A stretch of 64,000 bases of DNA, from assembly GCF_027922265.1 (NCBI RefSeq), contig NZ_BSFI01000022.1, forward strand, positions 62,001-126,000. The letters are read 5' to 3'. This document shows positions 46,658 through 56,246 of the stretch, piece by piece. A program made the translations under genes and the position numbers. Below the pieces are notes generated by a model. The model had not been told where the DNA came from, searched no databases, and saw nothing but the letters and a program-made list of their open reading frames with translations. Position 1 is the first letter of the stretch, and each line of letters opens with the position of its first letter. Source of the DNA: Hansschlegelia plantiphila. Lineage in GTDB: Bacteria; Pseudomonadota; Alphaproteobacteria; Rhizobiales; Methylopilaceae.

Positions 46658-47833
46658 CTACTGCTCGGGCGCGCGCTCGACGTCCGGACCGTCGAGCGGA
46701 CGGCGCTGGACCCCGCCGCGGTCGAGCGGCGGCTGGTCCAGGATGATCACGTCGTCCGGCACGCCGCTGCGTTGCGCCGCGCCTGTCGGCTGCTGCTCAT
46801 CGGCGGGCGGCGGGCTTGGCGGGGCAGGAGCCGGCGTACGCGGAGCGGGGGGCTTCGACAGCCGCATCTGCGCCTGCGTCTCCGCCTCATCCTTCGGCCG
46901 CGACATCTCGTGGGCCTTCTGCTCGTCGACGACGATGTCGCCCTTCTTGACGGTCTTGTCCTCGACGCCCGAGAGCGCCTGGGCCCAGCTCATGCCTTCC
47001 GGCTTGCACGAGCAGCCGGAGACGAACTCCTTGCGGTAACGGAAGGCGTTTTCGAGCTTGGTGTAGGGCTCGCCGTCCACGCTCGCCGCCTGCTCCATCT
47101 GTCCGCCGGGATTGGGATAGGCGAACAGCTTGGCCTCCGCCCCGGGACACGTCGCCTGGCAGATCGCCTCGTCGCGCTCGAAGGCGTTGCGTGAGGTCTG
47201 GTACGAGATCGGGAAGAAGAAGCCGTCGCAGGTTCTCACGCAGACGGTGCGGTAGGTGGAGACGCGCGGGGTCGACTGCGGGTCCATCTCCGGCTCGATC
47301 ACCGTCTCTTCGTGCTGCTGCTCCGATTGGCCGCCGCCGAACAGGAAGGAGAAGAAGCCCTTGCGCTCGGGCTGCGTGACGATCTTGCGTTCGACGAGGC
47401 GGTACTGAGGCCCGCACTGGCCGCGCGCAAGCGCGATCAGCAGATCGCGCCGGCGGGGGTCGCCGGAGGACGGGTTTTGCGCGGCTTGAGACGCCTGCGC
47501 CTGCAGCCGGTCGAGATTCGCCTGCATCTGCCGGATGCGGTCGCTCAAGGGGCGGCACTCGGCGGGCGGGTCGGGCATGAAGAACAGCCGAGGGCCGCAG
47601 CCGAGCTGCTTGGCGTATGCGGTGGTGCGCTCGAGCTCGGATTGCTGCTTGGCGGCGGCCTGCGCCATCTGGCGCGGATCCTGCCCTTTGGGGCGCCCGA
47701 GCGAGGCGAGCTGGGCCTCGAGCCGCAGACAGTCCTCCGAGCCTTCCTGGGCGAGCGCGTCCGAAGAGACGGTCGCCGAGGCGAGCAGAGCTGCCGCCAA
47801 AGCGGCGAATATCGACCTCATGAACATTCCCAT
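46658..47833 (-). CDS. DUF2865 domain exported protein
   Basis: 391 residues with a signal peptide (RSIFAALAAALLASATVSSDALAQ). The early part has a Cys-containing, Gln-rich, probably helical region (residues 30-120). The DUF2865 core follows with YRTVCVRTCDGFFFPISYQTS, DEAICQATCPGAEAKLFAYPNPGG and SCSCKPEGMSWAQAL; its paired cysteines are likely disulfide-bonded in the periplasm. The C-terminal 90 residues are Pro/Ala-rich. The family is of unknown function and nearly limited to Hyphomicrobiales. It lies 98 bases after pqqE on the same strand; a functional link to PQQ is not shown. Possible starts are Met codons at 47833, 47827 and 47821. Confidence 0.82.
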   Translation of the reverse strand: MGMFMRSIFAALAAALLASATVSSDALAQEGSEDCLRLEAQLASLGRPKGQDPRQMAQAAAKQQSELERTTAYAKQLGCGPRLFFMPDPPAECRPLSDRIRQMQANLDRLQAQASQAAQNPSSGDPRRRDLLIALARGQCGPQYRLVERKIVTQPERKGFFSFLFGGGQSEQQHEETVIEPEMDPQSTPRVSTYRTVCVRTCDGFFFPISYQTSRNAFERDEAICQATCPGAEAKLFAYPNPGGQMEQAASVDGEPYTKLENAFRYRKEFVSGCSCKPEGMSWAQALSGVEDKTVKKGDIVVDEQKAHEMSRPKDEAETQAQMRLSKPPAPRTPAPAPPSPPPADEQQPTGAAQRSGVPDDVIILDQPPLDRGGVQRRPLDGPDVERAPEQ

Positions 47834-47931
47834 GCGCGAGTCAGGGCCGCGCCTGCGCGTCCAAACTCCGACTCTTTACCCGCTCAGGGCGGCCGCGCAC
47901 AGAGGCGCCGGAATGAGATCGAAGTGAGGCG

Positions 47932-49110
47932 TCACTCCACCGGCGCGTTGTTGCGCGTGATCTGGACCCGCGCATTGCCCGGCGTCGCATTGAAGCGGCG
48001 GTAGATGTAGTCCGGCGCGTCCGCCACCGCGTCCTTGATCGCGAGCGCCGTGATCTTGGCGTGGAAAGGCGACAGCGAGCAGGCCGGGTCGGCCTGCGCC
48101 GGATCGCCCGTGATCGCAAGCGCCTGGCAGCGGCAGCCGCCGAAGTCGATCTCCTTGCGCGGACAGGAGGTGCACGGCTCCTTCATCCAGCTCGTGCCTC
48201 GATAGGCCTCGAAGGCCGAGCCGTTCGCCCAGATGTCGGGCAGGCTTCTGTCGGTCACGTAGTCGAACTGCAGGTGCTTGATCGTCTCCGCGGCGTGGCA
48301 CGGCAGCACCTTGCCCTGCGGCGTGACGTTGAGCGACTGGCGGCCCCAGCCGCCCACGCACGGCTTCGGGCGGCGCGCATAATAGTCCGGCACCACGGCG
48401 TCGATCACGAGCTTGCCCTTGAGCTCGTCGCGCAGACGTTCGACGGTGCCGGCGGCGCGCATCACCTGCTCGCGGGTCGGCATCAGATTGCGGCGGTTCT
48501 CGAGCGCCCAGCCGTAATACTGCGAATGCGCGATCTCGACGCGGCGGGCGCCGAACTCGAGCGCGATGTTCACCAGCGCCTCGATGCTCTCGATGTTGCC
48601 GCGATGGATCACGGCGTTGATCGTGAGCGGCAGGCCGAGCTCCAGCACCCAGCTCGCGAAGATGCGCTTCCTGCTGTGGGCGCCTTTCAGGCCTGCGATC
48701 TTGTCGGCGTTGTCCGCGTCGGCGTCCTGGATCGACAGCTGGACATGGTCGAGGCCGGCGGCTGCAAGCTCTTCCAGCTTCTCGCGCTGCACGCCGATGC
48801 CGGAGGTGATCAGGTTGGTGTAGAGCCCGACCTGCACGGCATGGGCCGTCAGCTCGACGATGTCCTTGCGCGCAGTCGGCTCGCCGCCGGAAAGGTGGAG
48901 ATGGAGCACGCCCATGGAGGCGGCCTCCGAGAAAACGCGCTTCCACGTCTCGGTGTCGAGCTCTCCGGAGCGCTTGTCGAGCTCCACGGGGTTCGAACAA
49001 TACGGGCAGGACAGCGGGCAGCGGTGGGTCAGCTCCGCGAGCATGCCGAGAGGGGCGGGCGGCGCGACGCGCGCGGCTTTGGCCGGGTCCGGCAGGGTCA
49101 TGTCGTTCAT
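47932..49110 (-). CDS. pqqE: PQQ biosynthesis radical SAM enzyme PqqE
   Basis: 392-residue radical SAM protein that, with PqqD, forms the carbon-carbon bond between Glu and Tyr of PqqA. The radical SAM cluster ligands are Cys31, Cys35 and Cys38 (CPLSCPYC). The SPASM auxiliary clusters are in [21 protein letters not shown] and [16 protein letters not shown]. Last gene of the pqqABCDE operon. Confidence 0.96.
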   Translation of the reverse strand: MNDMTLPDPAKAARVAPPAPLGMLAELTHRCPLSCPYCSNPVELDKRSGELDTETWKRVFSEAASMGVLHLHLSGGEPTARKDIVELTAHAVQVGLYTNLITSGIGVQREKLEELAAAGLDHVQLSIQDADADNADKIAGLKGAHSRKRIFASWVLELGLPLTINAVIHRGNIESIEALVNIALEFGARRVEIAHSQYYGWALENRRNLMPTREQVMRAAGTVERLRDELKGKLVIDAVVPDYYARRPKPCVGGWGRQSLNVTPQGKVLPCHAAETIKHLQFDYVTDRSLPDIWANGSAFEAYRGTSWMKEPCTSCPRKEIDFGGCRCQALAITGDPAQADPACSLSPFHAKITALAIKDAVADAPDYIYRRFNATPGNARVQITRNNAPVE

Positions 49111-49132
49111 GTCGCCCTCCTCCTCCTATGGA

Positions 49133-49414
49133 TCAGGCCAGGTCGAGCACGCGCTTGACCTGGAGATCCGCCAGCATCGCCTTGACGTCCGTTTCGATCT
49201 GCTCCCGCGGCGCGGCGTAGGCGGTCGCGAGATCGTCGACGATCTCCGTCACCGTCCTGACCCCGTCGCAACGCTCCAGAACGGCCACGGCGATCGCGTC
49301 GGGGTGCAGCACGCGCTCCGGCGCCAGAAGCAGCCACTGGTCGCGCACCTCGTCCCGACGCAGGCGAACGCCACGCGGCAGTCTCGGCGTCGCGTCGGAA
49401 GAAACATCGGTCAT
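49133..49414 (-). CDS. pqqD: PQQ biosynthesis peptide chaperone PqqD
   Basis: 93-residue winged-helix peptide carrier that presents PqqA to PqqE. RLPRGVRLRRDEVRDQWLLLAPERVLHPD is the family's beginning, with ILERC-like VLERCDG and the EIVDDLATAY segment. It is a separate gene here, whereas Methylobacterium extorquens has a PqqC/D fusion. The start overlaps the pqqC stop (ATGA). Confidence 0.94.
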   Translation of the reverse strand: MTDVSSDATPRLPRGVRLRRDEVRDQWLLLAPERVLHPDAIAVAVLERCDGVRTVTEIVDDLATAYAAPREQIETDVKAMLADLQVKRVLDLA

Positions 49415-50163
49415 TCCGCGGCCTGCCGTTCGCCCCGTTCGGACGCCTGGAACGCGTCCGGCCAGGGCTTGGCGTAGAGATAGGCATGCTCGAGCGCGTC
49501 CAACATGGCCCACAGCATCGAGCATTTGAATTCGAGCGCGCCGATCACCGCCCGCTGTTGTTCGGGCGTCCTGGCGTGGGTCTTCACGTAATCGAGCGCG
49601 AAGTCGCTATCCCGCTTGGCCTGCACCGGCCGCGCAGTGAAATAGGCGAGCGTGTCCTTGGTCACGTAGTCGTAGTTCGCGAGCATTCCGGAGACGCGGG
49701 TCGCGATCACCATCGGCGAGAACAGCTCGGTCAACGACGAGGCGATCGCCTCGAGCAGCGAGCGGTCGCGCACGAAGCTGAGATAGGCGTTGACCGCGAA
49801 CTTGGTCGCGGGAAGGGCGAGCCTGCCGGACATCACGGTCTCGCGGTCGAGGCCGAGGTCGTCGGTCAGCTTCAGCCACTTCGCGATGCCGCCCTCGCCC
49901 TCGCGCTCGCCGTCATGGTCGATGATGCGCTGGCGCCATTCGCGGCGGAGCGGCGCCTCGTCCATTCGCGCGAGGATGATGGCGTCCTTCTGCGGGATGC
50001 AGGCCTGGTAGAGATAACGGTTCAGCGCCCACGCCTCGACCTCGCCGCGCGAGCACGCGCCGGACTGAAGGCGAAGCTGGAACGGGTGAAGGTGATGGTA
50101 GCGAGTCGCGCCGACCTCGCGGAGCGCGTCTTCAAGCTGTTCCTGGGTGAGCAGTCCGGTCAT
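49411..50163 (-). CDS. pqqC: Pyrroloquinoline-quinone synthase PqqC
   Basis: 250-residue cofactor-free oxidase that performs the final ring closure and eight-electron oxidation to PQQ. Recognised by YHHLHPFQLRLQSG, LNRYLYQACIPQKDAIILAR, RREWRQRIIDHDGEREGEGGI and FSPMVIATRVSGML. The ATG at 50163 matches the family; an in-frame ATG at 50208 would overlap pqqB. Confidence 0.95.
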   Translation of the reverse strand: MTGLLTQEQLEDALREVGATRYHHLHPFQLRLQSGACSRGEVEAWALNRYLYQACIPQKDAIILARMDEAPLRREWRQRIIDHDGEREGEGGIAKWLKLTDDLGLDRETVMSGRLALPATKFAVNAYLSFVRDRSLLEAIASSLTELFSPMVIATRVSGMLANYDYVTKDTLAYFTARPVQAKRDSDFALDYVKTHARTPEQQRAVIGALEFKCSMLWAMLDALEHAYLYAKPWPDAFQASERGERQAAE

Positions 50164-50179
50164 CGCGTCCTCCGCAGTC

Positions 50180-51130
50180 TCAGGCCGCGGTTGACCCGCG
50201 ATCGTCACGTTTATCGATATGCAGACCGGCGCCGACGACGACCTCCAGTCCGTCTTCCGACACCTCCCAGCCCTTCTCCTCCACCGCGCGTCGCTGGGGC
50301 GAGCCCGCGATCAGGATCGGGTTGGTGTTGTTGATGTGAATGTAGATCTTCCGACCGATCTTCACACCATCGAACGCGCCCATCGAGCCGCCGGAGCCCG
50401 AAAGCGGCACGTGTCCCATGCGTCGGCCGGTCTTCACGCCGACGCCGGCCTGCCGCATCTCGTCGTCCTCGAACACCGTGCCGTCGAACATCAGAACGTC
50501 GGCGCCGTCGACCCGGGCGAGCACGTCGTCATTCACGACCGCGCACCCCGGAATGTAGACAAGGCGCTTGCCGTCCTTGCGGACATCGACGCCGACCGTA
50601 TCGCCCGAGCTGTCGCCGATCCTGAGGTCTTCGGTCTCGAGATAGAGCGGCACCTTGCCGGGCACGGCGAAGAATTCGATTCGCGACTGGTCGATCTCGA
50701 ATGGCCGGCCGAGCTCCACGGTGCAGCGCTCGACGACGTCGGCGGCCAGCACGCCGAAAATCGGATTGGCGTCCAGCACCGACGAAATCTGCTCGGTTGC
50801 GTAAACCTTTAGCGGCGAACGCTCGCGCAAGGTGATCAGTCCGTCGATGTGGTCGACGTCGCCGTTCGTCAGCACGACCGAACGGATCGGGGTCTCGCGC
50901 AGCCCGGTCGGTTGAATCTTCGGAGTGGCGAGGATCTGCGACCGCAGGTCCGGCGACGCGTTGAACAGCGTCCAGGCGCCTGCGCCGGTCTCGATGGCGA
51001 TCGACGACTGGGTGCGCGGTTTGACCCGCGGATCGCCATCCCAAGCGAGAGAGCACACCGGACAGCGGCAGTTCCACTGGGGAAAGCCGCCGCCGGCGGC
51101 TGATCCGAGGACAATCATGCGCAAAGACAT
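50180..51130 (-). CDS. pqqB: PQQ biosynthesis protein PqqB
   Basis: 316-residue metallo-beta-lactamase-fold oxygenase that hydroxylates the tyrosine ring of the PqqA-derived intermediate. It begins MSLRMIVLGSAAGGGFPQWNC; CRCPVCSLAWDG is the Zn-site Cys loop, VLTNGDVDHIDGLITLRE the metal-binding stretch, and HINNTNPIL the late motif. The start at 51130 is chosen by family similarity over an ATG 15 bases upstream. Confidence 0.95.
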   Translation of the reverse strand: MSLRMIVLGSAAGGGFPQWNCRCPVCSLAWDGDPRVKPRTQSSIAIETGAGAWTLFNASPDLRSQILATPKIQPTGLRETPIRSVVLTNGDVDHIDGLITLRERSPLKVYATEQISSVLDANPIFGVLAADVVERCTVELGRPFEIDQSRIEFFAVPGKVPLYLETEDLRIGDSSGDTVGVDVRKDGKRLVYIPGCAVVNDDVLARVDGADVLMFDGTVFEDDEMRQAGVGVKTGRRMGHVPLSGSGGSMGAFDGVKIGRKIYIHINNTNPILIAGSPQRRAVEEKGWEVSEDGLEVVVGAGLHIDKRDDRGSTAA

Positions 51131-51182
51131 GGCTTCAGCCCGCACTCACGCAGATCGCCCCACGGTCAGTCACGGCTTAAGC

Positions 51183-51263
51183 TCAGAGCTCGGCCGGGCT
51201 GTAGGACGTGACTTCGAGACCGACGGGGGTCTCTTCAACGATCGGAGCGGTCCAGATGGCCAT
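51183..51263 (-). CDS. pqqA: PQQ precursor peptide PqqA
   Basis: 26-residue ribosomal precursor starting MAIWTAPIVEETPVG. The crosslinked pair is Glu17 and Tyr21 in the conserved EVTSY motif. The ATG is preceded by a perfect AGGAGG at five bases. First gene of pqqABCDE; the high-quality ribosome binding site fits the need for much more peptide than enzyme. The gene is too short for ordinary ORF finding. Confidence 0.96.
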   Translation of the reverse strand: MAIWTAPIVEETPVGLEVTSYSPAEL

Positions 51264-51303
51264 TGTAGCCTCCTATGTGTTTCCTAAGACTTCACGCCTG
51301 GGA

Positions 51304-51319
51304 AGAAGCGATCGCTTCT
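51304..51319. promoter_or_regulatory. 16-base palindrome upstream of pqqA
   Basis: AGAAGCGA/TCGCTTCT is a perfect inverted repeat without spacer, 41 bases upstream of the pqqA start. It is a candidate operator for a dimeric regulator or a leader hairpin. The remainder of the 421-base pqqA-cysS gap holds the pqqA leader, a possible short reading frame on the minus strand and the cysS ribosome binding site; no clear promoter for either side could be fixed. Confidence 0.35.
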
Positions 51320-51488
51320 CCTTGGCGCAGCTCTAAAGATAGCTTCGCAAGGGGCGGGGCGCCAGCGAGGGTCGCCTTAAATCTTGGTAATGCGGGCGCA
51401 GAATCCTCAAGAAGTTCTTAGACTTCGCCCGCGGCCCGACAGCCTCCGCACCCCGGATCGCCACGATTTCGCCAGGTTTCGGAGCGCT

Positions 51489-51596
51489 TTACGGGCTGTG
51501 GTGACGTCCTGCTTGACGAGCGCGGCGCGCCTCAGCATTGTCCCGCGCCATGAAAACCGCCCGAAGCGCCGAGACGATCAACCCGATCGTCATCAT
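51489..51596 (-). CDS. Possible small membrane protein between pqqA and cysS
   Basis: The minus strand encodes MMTIGLIVSALRAVFMARDN followed by AEARRARQAGRHHSP. A short hydrophobic helix is followed by a basic end, with an in-frame polar stretch upstream (RRGQPFSYPQ) but no ATG there. There is no good ribosome binding site at either Met. The composition looks more protein-like than most antisense frames, but I do not recognise it and it may be spurious. Confidence 0.25.
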   Translation of the reverse strand: MMTIGLIVSALRAVFMARDNAEARRARQAGRHHSP

Positions 51597-51684
51597 CTGC
51601 GGATAGCTGAAAGGCTGGCCGCGGCGGTTTTTTTCTTGATTCTTTGAGAGAAGAGCGACACCCCGGCCGACGAGGAGGACGGGC

Positions 51685-53043
51685 GTGACTGCGCTCAAGC
51701 TTTACAACTCTCTGACGCGCGCGAAGGACGCCTTTGCGCCGATCGATCCGCGCGACGTCCGCATGTATGTCTGCGGACCGACGGTCTACGACCGCGCGCA
51801 TATCGGCAACGCCCGGCCCGTTATCGTCTTCGACCTGCTGTTCCGGCTGCTGCGGCACGTCTATGGCGAGAGCCATGTCGCCTATGTCCGCAACATCACG
51901 GACGTCGACGACAAGATCAACGCGCGCGCCGCCGAACGCGGGATCACCATCCGCCAGCTGACCGACGAGACTGCCAAGGGCTTCCACGAGGACGTCGCCG
52001 CCCTCGGCTGCCTCAGGCCGACGGCGGAGCCGCGCGCGACCGAGTTCATCTGCCGGGGCGCAGGCGAGCTCGACATGGTCAAGCTGGTCGAGCGCCTGAT
52101 CGAACGCGGCCACGCCTATGAGGCCGACGGCCACGTGCTGTTCGACGTCGCCTCGATGCCCGCCTATGGGCGCCTCGCGCGCCGCACGCTCGACGAGATG
52201 GAGGCCGGCGCCCGCGTCGAGGTCGCGTCCTACAAAAAGGGCCCGATGGACTTCGTGCTGTGGAAGCCGTCGAAGGCAGACGAGCCGGCGTGGGACAGCC
52301 CATGGGGCAGGGGACGTCCGGGCTGGCATCTCGAGTGCTCCGCTATGTCGGCGGCGCTGCTCGGCGAGGTGTTCGACATCCACGGCGGCGGCATCGACCT
52401 GATCTTCCCGCACCATGAGAATGAGATCGCCCAGTCGACCTGCTGCTTCGGCACGGAGACGATGGCCAATGTCTGGCTGCACAACGGCTTCCTGCAGGTC
52501 GAAGGCGAGAAGATGTCGAAGTCGCTCGGCAACTTCGTCACCATCCGCGACGTGCTGGCCGACTGGCCGGGCGACATCGCGCGCCTCGCGATGTTCTCCG
52601 CGCATTACCGCCAGCCGATCAACTGGACGCTGAAGAGCCTTCAGGAGGCGGAGCGGACGCTCGGCCAGTGGTTCGACGCCGCGGCCGAGGGCGCGGAGCC
52701 CCGCCCCGCGCCGGGCGTCGTGGACGCGCTTGCGGACGATCTGAACACACCGAGGATGATCGCCGAGATCCACCGGCTGAAGGCTGAAGGCGGCCGCAAG
52801 GCGCTCGCCGGCACGCTCGGCTTCCTCGGCTTCCGGCCCGACGTGTTCGAAGACTGGCGCGCCGCCCGCGCGCCGAAGGCCGGCCTGCCGCGCGAGGAGA
52901 TCGAACGCCTGATCGACGCCCGCATCGAAGCGCGCCGCGAGAAGAATTTCGCCGAGGCGGACCGCATCCGCGACGAACTGCTGGCGGGCGGCGTCGTGCT
53001 GAAGGACGGCGCGGCCGGCACGAGCTGGGAGGTCGCGAGATGA
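51685..53043 (+). CDS. cysS: Cysteine--tRNA ligase
   Basis: 452-residue class I synthetase. The [15 protein letters not shown] motif combines a zinc-ligand Cys and [12 protein letters not shown] and [11 protein letters not shown] complete the zinc/active site, and KMSKSLGNF is the KMSKS loop. It starts with GTG at 51685, with GAGGAGG at good spacing. Its end overlaps the next gene by four bases. Confidence 0.96.
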   Translation: MTALKLYNSLTRAKDAFAPIDPRDVRMYVCGPTVYDRAHIGNARPVIVFDLLFRLLRHVYGESHVAYVRNITDVDDKINARAAERGITIRQLTDETAKGFHEDVAALGCLRPTAEPRATEFICRGAGELDMVKLVERLIERGHAYEADGHVLFDVASMPAYGRLARRTLDEMEAGARVEVASYKKGPMDFVLWKPSKADEPAWDSPWGRGRPGWHLECSAMSAALLGEVFDIHGGGIDLIFPHHENEIAQSTCCFGTETMANVWLHNGFLQVEGEKMSKSLGNFVTIRDVLADWPGDIARLAMFSAHYRQPINWTLKSLQEAERTLGQWFDAAAEGAEPRPAPGVVDALADDLNTPRMIAEIHRLKAEGGRKALAGTLGFLGFRPDVFEDWRAARAPKAGLPREEIERLIDARIEARREKNFAEADRIRDELLAGGVVLKDGAAGTSWEVAR

Positions 53044-54635
53044 CGCGCGAGCGCGTCTATCTCTACGACACCACGCTCAGGGACGGCGCGCAGACGGCGG
53101 GCGTCGACTTCACGCTGCAGGACAAGATCGTGGTCGCGGAGATGCTCGATCGTCTCGGCGTGGACTATGTCGAGGGCGGCTATCCCGGCGCCAACCCGAC
53201 GGATACGGAGTTCTTCTCGGAACATCGGACGAAGCGCGCTGTCTTCACCGCCTTCGGCATGACCAAGCGGGCCGGGCGTTCGGCCGCGAACGATCCCGGC
53301 CTGCAGGGCGTGCTTCAGGCGAAGGCGGCGGCGTGCTGCTTCGTCGCCAAGGCCTGGGATTTCCACGTCAGCAACGCGCTCGGGATCTCGCTCGACGAAA
53401 ACCTCGTGCAGATCCGCGAGACGGTGAAGGCCGCCGTCGAGGCTGGACGGGAGGCGCTCGTCGATTGCGAGCACTTCTTCGACGGCTTCAAGGCGAATCC
53501 CCGCTACGCGCTCGACTGCGCGCGCGCAGCGTTCGAGGCCGGCGCGCGCTGGGTCGTGCTCTGCGACACCAATGGCGGAACCACGCCCGACGAGATCGCC
53601 GCGATCGTGGAGAAGGCTTCGGCGGTGGTTCCCGGCGGCAATCTCGGCGTCCACGCCCATGACGACATGGGTCTGGCGGTGGCGAATTCGCTGGCGGCGG
53701 TGATGTCCGGCGCCCGGCAGATCCAGGGCGCGCTGAACGGTCTCGGCGAACGCTGCGGCAACGCCAACCTGACGACGCTGATCCCGACGCTCAAGCTGAA
53801 GCCGGAGTTCGCGGAACAGTTCGAGATCGGCGTCGACGACGAGGCGCTGAGCGGCCTTTCCCAGCTCTCCCGCTCCTTCGACGAACTTCTCAACCGGACC
53901 TCCGACCGCTATGCGCCCTATGTCGGCGCCAACGCCTTCGCGACCAAGGCCGGAATCCATGCCTCGGCGATCCTGAAGGACCCTCGAACCTACGAGCATG
54001 TCCGGCCCGAAAGCGTCGGCAACCGGCGGCGGCTGCTGATCTCCGACCAGGGCGGCAAGTCGAATTTGCTGTCGGAGCTCGCCCGCATCGGCTTAGAGGT
54101 CGACAAGGACGATCCCCGGCTCAACGCGCTGCTGGCGATGGTGAAGGAGCGCGAAGCGCAGGGCTACGCCTACGAGGGCGCGGAGGCCTCGTTCGCGCTC
54201 CTGGCGCGGCGGGCGTTGGGCCGCGTGCCGGATTTCTTCACGGTCGAGAGCTTCCGGGTGATGGTCGAGCGGCGTCACAACGCGCATGGCGAACTCGTCA
54301 CGATGTCGGAGGCGGTGGTGAAGGTGATCGTCGACGGCCAACCCCTGATCACGGCCGCCGAGGGCATCGGTCCGGTCAACGCCCTCGACGTCGCGCTCCG
54401 GAAGGATCTCGGGCGCTACCAGCCGTTCATCGCCGACCTCAGGCTCTCCGACTACAAGGTCCGCATCCTGAACGGCGGCACGGAGGCCGTCACGCGGGTG
54501 CTGGTGGAGTCGACCGACGGCGACGAGTCCTGGACGACGGTGGGGGTGTCTCCGAACATCATCGAGGCGTCGTTCGAAGCGCTCGTCGACAGCGTCGCCT
54601 ACAAGCTGCTGAAGGCGGGCGCGTCGCCGCCCTGA
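53040..54635 (+). CDS. cimA: Citramalate synthase
   Basis: 531-residue member of the 2-isopropylmalate synthase family, of the CimA type, which makes (R)-citramalate from pyruvate and acetyl-CoA for threonine-independent isoleucine synthesis. The catalytic start is [19 protein letters not shown]; metal ligands lie in [19 protein letters not shown], and [11 protein letters not shown] follows. A C-terminal LeuA-type regulatory domain is present (from about residue 400). The length and [10 protein letters not shown] stretch fit CimA rather than LeuA. Coupled to cysS by ATGA overlap. Confidence 0.88.
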   Translation: MTRERVYLYDTTLRDGAQTAGVDFTLQDKIVVAEMLDRLGVDYVEGGYPGANPTDTEFFSEHRTKRAVFTAFGMTKRAGRSAANDPGLQGVLQAKAAACCFVAKAWDFHVSNALGISLDENLVQIRETVKAAVEAGREALVDCEHFFDGFKANPRYALDCARAAFEAGARWVVLCDTNGGTTPDEIAAIVEKASAVVPGGNLGVHAHDDMGLAVANSLAAVMSGARQIQGALNGLGERCGNANLTTLIPTLKLKPEFAEQFEIGVDDEALSGLSQLSRSFDELLNRTSDRYAPYVGANAFATKAGIHASAILKDPRTYEHVRPESVGNRRRLLISDQGGKSNLLSELARIGLEVDKDDPRLNALLAMVKEREAQGYAYEGAEASFALLARRALGRVPDFFTVESFRVMVERRHNAHGELVTMSEAVVKVIVDGQPLITAAEGIGPVNALDVALRKDLGRYQPFIADLRLSDYKVRILNGGTEAVTRVLVESTDGDESWTTVGVSPNIIEASFEALVDSVAYKLLKAGASPP

Positions 54636-54638
54636 GGG

Positions 54639-55328
54639 TCAGTCGCCATAGCTTGCGGCCCTGAGCGGTTCGGAATCGAACTGGCGACGGTAGAGCACGA
54701 CGAACACGGCGACGCTGGCGGCGATCAGTACCGCGGGGCTGACGAACCAGCCGAGATAGGCGAGCACGAAGAACAGCGCGCGCAGACCGCGGTTGAAGTG
54801 CCGCCCGGCCTCAATGTTCATCCGCGCCGCGCGCTCGACCGCGAGATCCATCTCCGACGTCCCCACCAAGGCGGGCGGGGGCGCGGCGACGATGAGGATC
54901 GAGCAATAGTTGAACAGCCTGTACGCCCAGACGAACTTGAAGAAGGCGTAGACGAAGATCGCTGAGAACCCGAGCGCCTTGACGTCGTAGAGCTGCGCCG
55001 TGGTGGTGATGCCGAAGGGCAGCGAGGCGAACACCTCGATCGCCTGATCGCTGGCGCGCAGCGCAGCCAGCCCGCCGCCGATCGCGAGCAGCGACGTCGA
55101 GGCGAAGAACGCCGAGCCGTTCTGCAGGCCCTGCATGGTGATCGAATCCGGCATGCGCGCCTCGCGGCCCGCCATCCGTCCCATCCAGCTCCGCCGTCGT
55201 CGCGCCATCACGGCGTTGAGGCTCAGCGACGACCGTTCGGACAGGACGTGCTGCAGGATCCACGTCCCAAGGAACGCAGCGATCGCGACGGCGTCCATCC
55301 ACGAGAAGACGTCGATGATCCGGGTCAT
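54639..55328 (-). CDS. DUF599 domain membrane protein
   Basis: 229 residues from the ATG giving MTRIIDVFSWMDAVAIAAF. About four transmembrane helices, with WMGRMAGREARMPDSITMQGLQNGSAFFASTSLL as the DUF599 hallmark and FFKFVWAYRLFNYCSIL later. Function unknown. Its start overlaps the DUF1489 stop, so the two are translated together. The frame reaches 55730 but the upstream part is a shadow. Confidence 0.82.
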   Translation of the reverse strand: MTRIIDVFSWMDAVAIAAFLGTWILQHVLSERSSLSLNAVMARRRRSWMGRMAGREARMPDSITMQGLQNGSAFFASTSLLAIGGGLAALRASDQAIEVFASLPFGITTTAQLYDVKALGFSAIFVYAFFKFVWAYRLFNYCSILIVAAPPPALVGTSEMDLAVERAARMNIEAGRHFNRGLRALFFVLAYLGWFVSPAVLIAASVAVFVVLYRRQFDSEPLRAASYGD

Positions 55329-55762
55329 AGCAGTCCGAGCGTCCTGAGCTCGGCCGCGAGGTGCGCCGGCAGCCCCGGCGCGGAGCGCTCGTCGTCCGCG
55401 AGGTCCGGCGGCGCGTCGCCGGACGGCAGATACCGCCAGCCCTGGAAGGCCCGTCGCGGCGTCGGCCGCACCGCCACGAGGTCCGGGGTCAGCACGAGTT
55501 CGCAACGCTCGATCCCGTCGGCGCCCCTGACCGGCCTGAGGTCGACCAGCGGTTGCCGCACGAGGATCGCGCCCTTGATCACCCAGTAAAGCGAGCCGCC
55601 GTCGAGCAGTTCGACGGCGCGCTTCGGCGCCATTCGCGTCGTGTGCACCTGTTCCGCCGGCGCGCCGCGGCGGCGGCGTTCGGCCATGCGCTCGTCGATC
55701 CATTGCCGGAGGTCCTCCGGCGAATCGCATCCGACGCAGAGCTTTTGCAGGTGAAGCGTCAT
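55325..55762 (-). CDS. DUF1489 family protein
   Basis: 145 residues, soluble and without signal. MTLHLQKLCVGCDSPEDLRQW, HTTRMAPKRAVELLDGGSLYWVIKG and PRRAFQGWRYL fit DUF1489, an alphaproteobacterial family of unknown function. It lies 21 bases after the DsrE-like gene and overlaps the DUF599 gene. Confidence 0.78.
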   Translation of the reverse strand: MTLHLQKLCVGCDSPEDLRQWIDERMAERRRRGAPAEQVHTTRMAPKRAVELLDGGSLYWVIKGAILVRQPLVDLRPVRGADGIERCELVLTPDLVAVRPTPRRAFQGWRYLPSGDAPPDLADDERSAPGLPAHLAAELRTLGLL

Positions 55763-55783
55763 TGCGCGGTCGCTATGGCCGAC

Positions 55784-56221
55784 TCAGTTGTCTAAACCCG
55801 GGGCGGTCTGCCAGCCGGCGACGGTCATCTGGTGCCTCAGGCTGCGGCACGAAGCGACCTGCACGCCGGGCAGCACCGGCACGCGGCGCTTGTTCGCCTT
55901 CGACAGCAGGTCGATCGTCTCCTTGCAGGCGACGACGCCAAGTCCCGAAGCGCCTCGCAGGATCGGCGGCAGGTCGCGCTGGACCAGCGCCATTCCGGGA
56001 ATCGCCACGATCACTCCGCCGTTCGCGAGGATGATCCGGAACTGCCGCCCGCGGCCGCTCTTCACGAAATCGGCTCCGACCCGCACCGCCCTCAGGAAGG
56101 CCGACGGGTCGTGGCTCTCGATCGTGATGAACTGCCGGTCTCCCGGCGCGGCGGCCGACGCTTCCGTGGTGGCCGCCGCCGCGACGAGAATCGCCGCCGC
56201 CCATCGCCAGGTGGTGTTCAT
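55784..56221 (-). CDS. Exported DsrE-like small protein
   Basis: 145 residues with an N-terminal signal peptide (MNTTWRWAAAILVAAAATTEASA). The mature part has an alternating pattern (FRIILANGGVIVAIPGMA, LGVVACKETIDLLSKANKR, LPGVQVASCRSL) that resembles the DsrE/DsrF-like fold, with two cysteines. Assignment to the fold is tentative; the function is unknown. It lies 25 bases after bamE on the same strand. Confidence 0.6.
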   Translation of the reverse strand: MNTTWRWAAAILVAAAATTEASAAAPGDRQFITIESHDPSAFLRAVRVGADFVKSGRGRQFRIILANGGVIVAIPGMALVQRDLPPILRGASGLGVVACKETIDLLSKANKRRVPVLPGVQVASCRSLRHQMTVAGWQTAPGLDN

Positions 56222-56246
56222 GCAGGCGCTCCGAGATCGCGCGTCC

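Noticed and set aside
49133..49525. Extended pqqD start at 49525
   Set aside because: The extra 37 residues are antisense-like shadow of pqqC, and the ATG at 49414 overlaps the pqqC stop in the usual ATGA form.
46658..51263. PQQ operon as a horizontally acquired island
   Set aside because: GC content and codon use look like the neighbours, and no integrase, repeats or tRNA boundary are seen.
51600..51660. T7 tract before cysS as an intrinsic terminator
   Set aside because: The GC-rich bases just before the T-run (GGCCGCGGCGG) cannot form a hairpin with a proper loop.
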